Assembly (NCBI GenBank): GCA_905479625.1
Contig: CAJQNF010000078.1
Span: 1-61,138 of the forward strand
DNA from: an uncultured Flavobacteriaceae bacterium
Lineage (GTDB): Bacteria > Bacteroidota > Bacteroidia > Flavobacteriales > Flavobacteriaceae
Reading direction: 5' to 3'
Length of the DNA stretch: 61,138 bases
In this document: positions 8,810 through 16,749 of the stretch, piece by piece
How positions within the stretch are numbered: position 1 is the stretch's first letter
Layout: each line of letters begins with the position of its first letter
Notes under the pieces: generated by a model
What the model was told of the DNA's origin: nothing
Databases searched by the model: none
What the model saw: the letters and a program-made list of their open reading frames with translations, nothing else
Program-made: the position numbers and the translations under genes

Positions 8810-10078
8810 ATGAAAACAAAATTATTATTTGCCCTTTTGCTGTTTATAAGTATAAATGCAACGGCACAGTTTACAATTGACGGTGAATTCAGACCACGAA
8901 CAGAATACAGACATGGTTACGGAACGTTAATCGCTAAAGATGCAGATCCGGGATATGGTATTTCAACAAGGGCCAGACTAAACTTCGGATTTAAAAAAGA
9001 CAATTACAGTTTTTATATGAGTCTACAAGATGTGCTAGTATGGGGAGAGAACCGACAAATTCTTCCTAAAGATTTAAATAATTCCTTCGCTGTTTTTCAA
9101 GTTTGGGCCAAGATCGATTTTAGCGAAACCTGGAATACCAAAATTGGTAGACAAGTTCTTTCATATGATGACCAACGGATCATGGGTGGATTAGATTGGG
9201 CACAACAAGGCAGAAATCACGATGCCATATTGATCAAACACAAAAAAGATGACTTCCTTTTAGACCTCGGATTTGCCTATAATCAGGACTATGATAATAT
9301 TTCAGGATTTCAGTCAGTGGGAAATGCTTATAACACCAAAGGTTTCTTCTCCTATAAAACAATGCTTTATGGTTATATGAAAAAAACCTGGACCAGTTTT
9401 TCTGCAAGTCTTTTGTTTTTGAACAACGGTTTTCAAAATTTCGAAGATGACCTGGTTACGGCAGATGGCATCAGTAATCTTCAAACATTCGGAACCCATT
9501 TGAATTGGAAGAAGGGCAAATTTGGAGCCAGCTCAAATCTGTTTCTTCAGACGGGTGAACGACAAGGGAAAATTAGTGTTAAAGGAGCCTATTTAGCTAG
9601 TCTTGACCTCTCATTCAAACTGTCAGATAAAATTGGATTAGGACTTGGCTCGGAAATTATCAGTGGAAATGATGCTGAAGCCGGAGAAACCGGAGCTTTC
9701 TTTCCATTGTATGGTACAAATCACAAATTTAACGGATTTATGGATTATTTCTATGTAGGTAATCATGCCAATTCGATTGGATTGTTTGATGTGCATCTTG
9801 GTGCGAATTTTAAGATTTCTGAAAAATCAGGTTTGCTGGTTAAAGTGCTTAATTTCTCAGGAGAAAAAGCCCTTCCAAGTGGAGATAAATCATTAGGTAC
9901 TGAACTAGATTTAGTCTACACCCATAAATTCAAAGGATTTCTGATAAAAGGTGGCTATTCACATATGTTTGCCTCTGACGGCATGTACGAATTAAAAGGT
10001 CTCGACAAAGGTTTGGCGGCAGACACCCAAAATTGGGCCTGGGTTATGCTTGTTTTAAAACCGAAAATCCTAAATTAG
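8810..10078 (+). CDS. Outer-membrane porin, alginate-export-like beta barrel
   Basis: This 422-aa outer-membrane barrel has a cleavable signal peptide (MKTKLLFALLLFISINATAQ) and alternating aromatic/polar strands throughout, resembling the alginate_exp/porin family. Early motifs include FRPRTEYRHGYG and the strand TKIGRQVLSYDDQRIMGG. It ends in the aromatic-rich strand typical of barrels (WAWVMLVLKPKILN). As the last gene of the nrt operon, 20 bases after nrtD, it probably lets nitrate cross the outer membrane. Substrate specificity is inferred from context only. Confidence 0.78.
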   Translation: MKTKLLFALLLFISINATAQFTIDGEFRPRTEYRHGYGTLIAKDADPGYGISTRARLNFGFKKDNYSFYMSLQDVLVWGENRQILPKDLNNSFAVFQVWAKIDFSETWNTKIGRQVLSYDDQRIMGGLDWAQQGRNHDAILIKHKKDDFLLDLGFAYNQDYDNISGFQSVGNAYNTKGFFSYKTMLYGYMKKTWTSFSASLLFLNNGFQNFEDDLVTADGISNLQTFGTHLNWKKGKFGASSNLFLQTGERQGKISVKGAYLASLDLSFKLSDKIGLGLGSEIISGNDAEAGETGAFFPLYGTNHKFNGFMDYFYVGNHANSIGLFDVHLGANFKISEKSGLLVKVLNFSGEKALPSGDKSLGTELDLVYTHKFKGFLIKGGYSHMFASDGMYELKGLDKGLAADTQNWAWVMLVLKPKILN

Positions 10079-10082
10079 ATGC

Positions 10083-10128
10083 ATAAAACCTATGCATTTA
10101 TCAGTCAATGCATAGGTTTTATATTTTT
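10083..10128 (+). terminator. Strong rho-independent terminator after the nrt operon
   Basis: ATAAAACCTATGCAT (10083-10097) pairs perfectly with ATGCATAGGTTTTAT (10108-10122), a 15-bp stem with a 10-base loop, followed by a T run. It begins 4 bases after the porin stop codon. Confidence 0.88.
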
Positions 10129-10136
10129 TCTCAAAC

Positions 10137-10152
10137 AAGGTAAAAATACGTA
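10137..10152. promoter_or_regulatory. Island operator plus -7 box upstream of the response regulator
   Basis: AAGGTAAAAATACGTA is the reverse-oriented operator (TACGTATTTTTACCTT on the other strand). Its terminal TA is also the start of a perfect -7 box TACATTTG (10151-10158). This is the same overlap geometry seen at nirB. Confidence 0.6.
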
Positions 10153-10183
10153 CATTTGGTCTTTGGTATAAACAAACAGAATT

Positions 10184-10852
10184 TTGGAAAATAAAATAAC
10201 TATTGCCCTTGTCGATGACCATATGCTGGTTAGAAACGGAATCAAATCTTTACTGGAAGAAGAACGAGATTTACACGTTATCGCAGAAGGCTCAAATGGT
10301 TATGAAGCCATTGAAATAGTGGAAAAACATAAACCTGATATTCTGATCATTGATGTTCGTATGCCTGAATTAAATGGCATCGATGCCGTTCAAAAAATTC
10401 AAGAAAAAGGTAACAAGTCCAGATCAATTGTACTTTCAATGCATGACTCTGAAGAATATATTCTACAGTCAATAAAAGCTGGAGCTTTTGGTTATCTTTT
10501 AAAAGACACGGATAAAAAAGAATTCATAAAAGCTATCCATACCGTGCATTCCGGAGAGAAGTATTTTAGTGGAGATATTTCTAATATCATCGTTTCCAAC
10601 TTACTTCAAAATGATAATACGTCTAAGGTTTCAACCAGTTCAAATCAAAATGATGATCCATTCAGCCTTACAAAAAAGGAAAAGCAAATCCTAAAATTAA
10701 TCCTGACAGGAAAGACCAACTCAGAAATTTCTGATGCATTGCAAAACAGCAAAAGAACAATAGAAACACATCGTTTTAATCTTATGAAGAAAATGAATGT
10801 GAAAAACCTGATCGAGCTTTCAACAAAAGCTTCTCAATTTGGCTTAAATTAA
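10184..10852 (+). CDS. NarL/LuxR-family response regulator (orphan)
   Basis: This 222-aa protein has an N-terminal receiver domain with the acidic pair D11-D12 and phospho-acceptor D57 (LIIDVRMPELNG), and a conserved Lys in YLLKD. The C-terminal LuxR-type HTH (about 157-215) contains LTKKEKQILKLILTGKTNSE. No histidine kinase is encoded in the window, so its sensor is elsewhere. The start appears to be TTG, because no ATG lies upstream in frame and the next in-frame ATG (M14) would remove the acidic pair. It sits between the nrt operon and the nitrate reductase, with an island operator at its promoter. It probably controls this island, but the signal is unknown. Confidence 0.87.
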   Translation: MENKITIALVDDHMLVRNGIKSLLEEERDLHVIAEGSNGYEAIEIVEKHKPDILIIDVRMPELNGIDAVQKIQEKGNKSRSIVLSMHDSEEYILQSIKAGAFGYLLKDTDKKEFIKAIHTVHSGEKYFSGDISNIIVSNLLQNDNTSKVSTSSNQNDDPFSLTKKEKQILKLILTGKTNSEISDALQNSKRTIETHRFNLMKKMNVKNLIELSTKASQFGLN

Positions 10853-10945
10853 AACCTAAATCTTCCATTTTAAGACTTTGTCAATATATACCTCAATTAA
10901 TATGGATATATCAATATTAGGCAGGCATTTTTGAATTATAATTTC

Positions 10946-10961
10946 TAAGTATTTATACGTA
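10946..10961. promoter_or_regulatory. Island operator upstream of nitrate reductase
   Basis: TAAGTATTTATACGTA is identical to the nrtA copy. Its last TA starts a near-consensus -7 box TATTTATG (10960-10967). The distance to the nitrate reductase start codon is 31 bases. Confidence 0.65.
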
Positions 10962-10992
10962 TTTATGTAATTTAGCAACTAGTTAAATCTAC

Positions 10993-13900
10993 ATGACTAT
11001 GGCTGTTCAAAAGTCTTATAAATCAACTTGTTCCTATTGTGGTGTTGGCTGCGGTATCATTGTTCATAAGGATACCAAAGACAATCTCTCTATTCAAGGA
11101 GATCCGGATCACCCTGTGAACAAGGGAATGCTATGTTCCAAGGGAATGAATTTGAATTATGTTGTACAAAACACTTCGGAAAGAATTCTATATCCTGAAA
11201 TGCGCTGGAACAGAAATCACCCAATGCAGAGAGTGTCCTGGGATGTAGCTCTTAAAAGAGCTACTGCCATATTTAAATCATTAATAAATAAATACGGCCC
11301 TGACAGTGTTGGTTTTTATATTTCAGGTCAATGCCTGACAGAAGAATACTATATCATTAACAAACTCGCAAAGGGCTTTATTGGAACTAACAATATTGAT
11401 ACGAATTCCAGACTTTGTATGAGCTCTGCAGTTGTTGGATACAAAAAAGCAGTTGGAGAAGATTCTGTCCCTATTTCGTACGAAGATATCGAACTTGCAG
11501 ACTGCTTTATGATCGCTGGTGCAAACCCTGCCTGGTGCCACCCCATTTTATTTAGAAGATTAGAAAAACACAAAGAAGATAATCCCAAAGTAAAGATCAT
11601 AGCTGTAGATCCCAGAAAAACGGCTACTACCGCAATGGCTGATCTACATCTTCAGATCATCCCCGGGACAGATGTAGTCTTGTTTAATGCAATTGCCAAG
11701 AGACTTATAGAAAAGAATAAAATTGACAAGCGGTTTATTAAGAACCATACTGATAATTTCGAAGCCTTAAAAGAGCTGGTTTTTAAGACCTCATTGAGCC
11801 AGGCAGCAAAAATTTGCGGCATTACAGTTAATGAAATTAAAAAAGCTGCTCAATATATTGGTCATTCGATGAATTTCATCAGTATGTGGACCATGGGGTT
11901 GAATCAAAGTGTGATCGGCGTAGACAAAAATGTCTCATTACTTAATATTTCCTTATTGACAGGACAAATCGGAAGACCTGGAGCGGGCCCTTTTTCATTA
12001 ACTGGTCAACCGAATGCGATGGGTGGAAGAGAAGTTGGTGGCATGGCTAACTTATTAGCGGCTCATAAAGACCTTTCAAATGACTTACACAGAAAAGAAG
12101 TACAAGATTATTGGGGCAGCAACGAAATCCAAAAAGAGCCGGGCTTAACGGCTACAGAGATGTTTGATGCGCTTCATGAAGGCAAACTCAAAGCCATATG
12201 GATCGTTTGTACAAACCCTGTAGTTAGCCTTCCGGAATCCAAAAAAGTTGAAGCCGCTTTGGAAAAAGCCAAATTCGTCATTGTTCAGGATATCTCCCAT
12301 GATTCGGAAACCTGCAAATATGCTGACTTGTTGCTACCCGCAGCTGGATGGTTAGAAAAAGAAGGCGTCATGACAAATTCTGAAAGAAGGTTAAGTTATC
12401 TGGAAAAAGGAGTAGAACCTCCCGGAGAGGCCCTTCCCGATGCTGAAATCTTTGCCAGATTTGCTCAGGAAATGGACTATAAAGGCTTTAATTATGAAAA
12501 TTCAAGCGACATTTTTGATGAGCATTGCAGGCTTACTAAAAATACAAATATTGATATTTCAGGTCTTAGTTACGATCGACTAAAAAAAGAAGGCAGCAAA
12601 CAATGGCCGGTTCCTGACAAAGAACATCAGGGCACACCCAGGTTATTTACTGATCGAAAATTCTACACACCAAACGAGAAGGCCCAATTTAACATCCCTA
12701 AACAAACGATAAATCAATCAGAAAAGGTTTCAAAAGAATATCCACTGATACTAACTACAGGCAGAATCAGAGACCAATGGCATACCAGAACCAGAACAGG
12801 TAAAGTTAAAAAATTAGGTACTCATATTCCAAAACCTTTTCTTGAAATGAATAGTGTTGATGCTTATGAGCGAAAGATTAAAGATGGAGATGTTGTCATT
12901 ATTAATAACCCAAGAGGTGAAGTGAGGGTGACCGCCCAACTAAGTTTTGAGATCAGAAAGGGTGTTGTTTTTATGCCTATGCATTGGGGAAAGATTCTCA
13001 ATAATGATTTTGGCCGAGCAAATAATCTTACCAATAACCTGATCGATCCCGTATCAAAAGAGCCCGATTTTAAATTTAGCGCCGTTGAAGTAAATAAGTT
13101 TGAAAAACCAGTGCAAAAAATATGCGTAATTGGCGCCGGAGCCGCTGCTTACAGATTTGTACAGTCTTACCGTGAAGCAAATGAGACAGATGAAATTATC
13201 ATATTTTCAAGAGAAGCTGAACCCTTCTATAACAGAGTCCTTTTGCCAGAATATGTTAGTGATGAATTATCCTGGGAAGCACTGAAAAAAATCAAAAAAG
13301 GAGAAATAGATAAACTAAAATTAACATTGCATCCTGAAATCTCTGTCAATCATGTTGATAAAAAACATAAGGTAATTACTGATAGTTTGGGTCAGGAACA
13401 TTCTTATGACATACTGATTATGGCTATGGGAAGCCGTGCCTTTGTTCCTTCAAATGCACAATTAGAGCAACCCGGAAGGTTCACTCTGAGAAACAGATTA
13501 GATGCTGAAAGATTAAAAAAACACCTTAACAATACAAATTTAAATCCTGCAGAACAGCATGTAGTCATAGTTGGTGGTGGTCTTCTAGGATTAGAATTAG
13601 CAGCAACGCTGAATAAAAAGAACATACAGATCACCATTATCCAAAGAGCTTCAAGACTTATGGAGCGACAACTTGATCTGGTTGCAAGTAGAATTTTAGC
13701 AGAGGACGTTCAAGAAAGAGGAATTCAAATCTATTTTGACAATGAAGTAAGCACCGTGTTCCAAGATAACAAACCAAATTCTTTAGAAGTAACACTTAAG
13801 ACAGGTAAGGTTATTTACAGCAATGCTATTGTATATGCGATAGGCACTATTCCCAATGTTGAAATTGCAAAAAGCGCAAAAATTGATTGCAGAAGAGGTG

Positions 13901-14535
13901 CCATAGTCAATCAGCACATGCAAACTAACGATCCGTCTATATTCGCCTTGGGCGAAATAGCAGAATTCAACAATTCCCTTTACGGTATAACCTCAGCAGC
14001 TGAACAACAAGCAGATATCGCAGTTAAATATCTTCTTGGTGACTTAAGCAGCATTTATAACGGTTCTGTTTTAATGAACATTCTTAAATTCGAGGACCTG
14101 GATCTTTGCAGCATAGGAACAGTCAATATCCCAAAAAATGACAATAACTATGAAGAAGTCGTCTTTACGGATTTGAATAAGCGGTATTATAAAAAATGTA
14201 TTATTCATAATGATCGACTGATTGGAGCAGTGCTCATAGGCGACAAAAATGAATTTGCTGAATACAAGACATTAATTGAAGAAAGAATTGAGCTGGGTGA
14301 CAAGAGAGATGAGATTTTAAGGTCAAATGAAGTATCAGAACCTGTTAAAGGAAAACTTGTTTGCTCCTGTAGTCAAATTGGACAGGGAAATTTAGAAGAA
14401 ACAGTTCTTTCAGGTTGTTCAGATTTTAATGAATTATGCAAACTGACTGGTGCCGGGTTAGGATGTGGAAGCTGTAAACCCGAAGTTAAAGATATATTCA
14501 GTCAAACCGTCTCGTCAAGAGTTTTAACCGTTTAA
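10993..14535 (+). CDS. nasA: Assimilatory nitrate reductase fused to NirB-like FAD and BFD domains
   Basis: This is a cytoplasmic molybdopterin nitrate reductase of 1180 aa, far longer than plain NasA/NarB (about 700-900). Residues 1-700 are the Mo-bisMGD catalytic part. It has the [4Fe-4S] ligands C13-x2-C16-x3-C20-x27-C48, the probable Mo-ligand C142 in NSRLCMSSAV, and the C-terminal molybdopterin-binding domain starting near LILTTGRIRDQWH. Residues from about 708 form a FAD/NAD(P)-dependent oxidoreductase like the NirB/NasC N-terminus (KICVIGAGAAAYRF; VVIVGGGLLGLELA). A BFD-like [2Fe-2S] domain closes the protein (C1124-S-C1126 and C1158-x2-C1161). One polypeptide may thus carry electrons from NAD(P)H to nitrate. 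M1 or M3 could be the start. A rubredoxin-bearing gene follows 4 bases later. Confidence 0.92.
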   Translation: MTMAVQKSYKSTCSYCGVGCGIIVHKDTKDNLSIQGDPDHPVNKGMLCSKGMNLNYVVQNTSERILYPEMRWNRNHPMQRVSWDVALKRATAIFKSLINKYGPDSVGFYISGQCLTEEYYIINKLAKGFIGTNNIDTNSRLCMSSAVVGYKKAVGEDSVPISYEDIELADCFMIAGANPAWCHPILFRRLEKHKEDNPKVKIIAVDPRKTATTAMADLHLQIIPGTDVVLFNAIAKRLIEKNKIDKRFIKNHTDNFEALKELVFKTSLSQAAKICGITVNEIKKAAQYIGHSMNFISMWTMGLNQSVIGVDKNVSLLNISLLTGQIGRPGAGPFSLTGQPNAMGGREVGGMANLLAAHKDLSNDLHRKEVQDYWGSNEIQKEPGLTATEMFDALHEGKLKAIWIVCTNPVVSLPESKKVEAALEKAKFVIVQDISHDSETCKYADLLLPAAGWLEKEGVMTNSERRLSYLEKGVEPPGEALPDAEIFARFAQEMDYKGFNYENSSDIFDEHCRLTKNTNIDISGLSYDRLKKEGSKQWPVPDKEHQGTPRLFTDRKFYTPNEKAQFNIPKQTINQSEKVSKEYPLILTTGRIRDQWHTRTRTGKVKKLGTHIPKPFLEMNSVDAYERKIKDGDVVIINNPRGEVRVTAQLSFEIRKGVVFMPMHWGKILNNDFGRANNLTNNLIDPVSKEPDFKFSAVEVNKFEKPVQKICVIGAGAAAYRFVQSYREANETDEIIIFSREAEPFYNRVLLPEYVSDELSWEALKKIKKGEIDKLKLTLHPEISVNHVDKKHKVITDSLGQEHSYDILIMAMGSRAFVPSNAQLEQPGRFTLRNRLDAERLKKHLNNTNLNPAEQHVVIVGGGLLGLELAATLNKKNIQITIIQRASRLMERQLDLVASRILAEDVQERGIQIYFDNEVSTVFQDNKPNSLEVTLKTGKVIYSNAIVYAIGTIPNVEIAKSAKIDCRRGAIVNQHMQTNDPSIFALGEIAEFNNSLYGITSAAEQQADIAVKYLLGDLSSIYNGSVLMNILKFEDLDLCSIGTVNIPKNDNNYEEVVFTDLNKRYYKKCIIHNDRLIGAVLIGDKNEFAEYKTLIEERIELGDKRDEILRSNEVSEPVKGKLVCSCSQIGQGNLEETVLSGCSDFNELCKLTGAGLGCGSCKPEVKDIFSQTVSSRVLTV

Positions 14536-14539
14536 TATT

Positions 14540-15964
14540 ATGAGTGAGTTGAAAAGAATATTTGTAAAAGGTGGCATACTTTCACCTAATGAATTAAAAC
14601 AAATTATTCACCATGCAAAATCCTTAGGACTTGATGCATTGCATTTTGGATCAAGACAGGACATCATTCTTCCTGCACATATTGAGAATAGTAATGGTTC
14701 GGAAATCGTAAACAAAAAAAATTTCAATACGGTTGCCGATACTGATCTGCAAAACATTGTTTGCTCCTATGTTTCCGCCGATATTTTCCCTTCTACAACC
14801 TGGCTGAACGGCTCAACTTACCTTTATATCCTGGAAAGCTTTAAACACCAGCCAAAAATAAAAATAAACATCACAGATCCTGAACAAGGCCTGACTCCCC
14901 TATTCAGTGGAGAATTAAATTTCATTGCCTCCCCCCATGAAGATTACTGGTATTTGCATCTAAATTTGTCACATTGGGAGGAGCCGGTATATTACCCTGT
15001 CTTGATTTATAGTTGGGATATTTCAAAAATATCTCAAGCGATAGAAGAAACATGTCGGGATGCCGAAGATGTGGAGGAATTATTTTTATTGGTCAATGAT
15101 ATTGTTGAAGCAAATAATCGAACAATAGAAAAAGAGCTGATAGTTCCATACAAGCCCTTCCCTTATTATGAAGGTATGAACAAAATGGGCATCAAACAAT
15201 ACTGGTTAGGCCTTTATTGGCGTAACAACAAATATTACTTGAACTTTCTTAAAGAGTTTTGTGACTTTTGCCTTGAAAACAGGATTGGAAAAATTTGCAT
15301 TACTCCTTGGAAATCGTTTATCGTCAAAGGTATTCCAACTGAAAGCAAATTACTCCTTGAAAAATTTCTTGGCAAATCAGGAATCAACGTCAGACATTCG
15401 CTTCTTGAATTGAATTGGCATCTTCCCGTAGCAGACGAAGAGGCTTTAGCTTTGAAAAAATTCATCGTAATGAATTTTGACCAAAACGACATAAGCACAT
15501 ATGGACTTACCTTTGCAATTGTTACTAGAGCTACCCGAAAAATCTACTTTACTTCCATTGTTATCGAAAAGAATAAAGTTCCTGATATGATGAAACAATA
15601 TACAGTAAGGCCCACTTACAATGTATTGTTTAGTGAAAAATTTGATCCAAATTCTCAAAAATATCAGATTTATGCACAGGATGTTGATCAAATAGAACTA
15701 CCTGGGCTACTTATGGAGTTAAGTAAACTTTATTTTGAACAATTAGGAGAAAACGAAGATGATGGCCCTAGCCATAAAGAAGATGAAGCACCTGAGAAAA
15801 AGCAGGTTCACCAATGTTCAAATTGTTTAACTGTCTATGATACAGATTTTGGAGACTCTTTAAATGAAATACTTCCAGGAACATCTTTTGAAGATCTTCC
15901 GGACGACTACCTTTGTTCAGTTTGTGCTTCAGCAAAGGAAGCCTTTATAATGGCTACTATCTAA
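14540..15964 (+). CDS. Siroheme-reductase-like protein lacking cluster cysteines, with C-terminal rubredoxin
   Basis: This 474-aa protein is probably translationally coupled to the nitrate reductase (4-base gap). The N-terminal part (about 1-80) resembles the ferredoxin-like half domain of nitrite/sulfite reductases (VKGGILSPNELKQII; LHFGSRQDIILPA). A later segment KICITPWKSFIVKG resembles the second repeat of that fold. The paired siroheme/[4Fe-4S] motifs (C-x5-C and C-x3-C) are missing, so catalysis of the normal kind is unlikely. Residues about 425-470 are a rubredoxin domain: C-x2-C near its start, GDSLNEILPGTSFEDLPDD, and a second C-x2-C. It may be an electron carrier or assembly partner for the nitrate reductase. 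The function is inferred. Confidence 0.7.
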   Translation: MSELKRIFVKGGILSPNELKQIIHHAKSLGLDALHFGSRQDIILPAHIENSNGSEIVNKKNFNTVADTDLQNIVCSYVSADIFPSTTWLNGSTYLYILESFKHQPKIKINITDPEQGLTPLFSGELNFIASPHEDYWYLHLNLSHWEEPVYYPVLIYSWDISKISQAIEETCRDAEDVEELFLLVNDIVEANNRTIEKELIVPYKPFPYYEGMNKMGIKQYWLGLYWRNNKYYLNFLKEFCDFCLENRIGKICITPWKSFIVKGIPTESKLLLEKFLGKSGINVRHSLLELNWHLPVADEEALALKKFIVMNFDQNDISTYGLTFAIVTRATRKIYFTSIVIEKNKVPDMMKQYTVRPTYNVLFSEKFDPNSQKYQIYAQDVDQIELPGLLMELSKLYFEQLGENEDDGPSHKEDEAPEKKQVHQCSNCLTVYDTDFGDSLNEILPGTSFEDLPDDYLCSVCASAKEAFIMATI

Positions 15965-15970
15965 AAAAAG

Positions 15971-16567
15971 TTAATCAGTCTTTTTGATCTTGATCATTTC
16001 TTTGGTAATCTCATTCATTTTTGACACTTTTTCTTCAAAATCACCTTTGATGGTTTTCCTATAACTGTTTAAATTCTCAACCAATTCATTTAGGTTTTCA
16101 GGAAGAATTTCTTCGAAAAACTGCCTTAACCTCTTGGCCGCAGTTGGTGATTTACCATTGGTCGAAATTGCAATTTTGACATTTCCTTTGGTGACGATCC
16201 CTCCCATGTAAAAATCACAATAGGTTGGGTTATCAGCTAAATTCACTAATATATTTTCTTTTTTGCAATCATGATATACCTGTAGATTAACATCGAGATC
16301 ATCAGTAGTGGCGATGACCATCTGTCTTCCTTTTAAATAACTGGTTTTATAGGCATCCTCCACTAAGGAAACATGATGTCCTTTGGCAAGAGAAATAACT
16401 TCCGGTATAAATGCTTTTGAAACCATGGTAACATTGGCAGATGGACTGGATTTCAAAAGAAAGGTTAATTTCTCCAAACCCACATTTCCTCCTCCTACAA
16501 TCAGCACGTCTAATACAGCAACTTTTAAAAATACAGGATACAATTCATTTTTTTCCAAACCAAACAA
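15971..16567 (-). CDS. Precorrin-2 dehydrogenase / sirohydrochlorin ferrochelatase (Met8/CysG N-domain)
   Basis: This stand-alone enzyme of 198 aa oxidises precorrin-2 with NAD+ and inserts iron to complete siroheme. The Rossmann motif VLIVGGGNVGLEKL begins near residue 18. The family signatures VNLADNPTYCDF and ISTNGKSPTAAKRLRQ are present. It equals the N-terminal third of CysG; the methyltransferase activity is encoded separately in this window (1260-2027 and 46052-46816). The gene is convergent with the rubredoxin gene, 6 bases apart. It probably serves both nitrite and sulfite reductase. Confidence 0.9.
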   Translation of the reverse strand: MFGLEKNELYPVFLKVAVLDVLIVGGGNVGLEKLTFLLKSSPSANVTMVSKAFIPEVISLAKGHHVSLVEDAYKTSYLKGRQMVIATTDDLDVNLQVYHDCKKENILVNLADNPTYCDFYMGGIVTKGNVKIAISTNGKSPTAAKRLRQFFEEILPENLNELVENLNSYRKTIKGDFEEKVSKMNEITKEMIKIKKTD

Positions 16568-16714
16568 TTTTAATTTATACTCTTTACTGAGAAAAACAGA
16601 TGCGGCCTCAAAAATACTTGAATTTTATCAAAAGTCGAACCTGAATATTTCAATATTATTCATTCAATCCACAAAAGCATGATGAAAATCATAAAAAATA
16701 CTGGACTTTACTTT

Positions 16715-16722
16715 TACATTTA
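16715..16722 (+). promoter_or_regulatory. Candidate -7 box for the iorAB operon
   Basis: TACATTTA differs from the TAnnTTTG consensus at one base and lies 27 bases before the iorA start codon. No convincing -33 element was seen. Confidence 0.3.
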
Positions 16723-16749
16723 CCAGACTTTAACTTGAAAAAATAGAGA

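Noticed and set aside
10886-10915. Imperfect TATATACC/GGATATA inverted repeat upstream of nasA
   Set aside because: It is AT-rich with mismatches, not repeated at other promoters and likely to occur by chance in this sequence.
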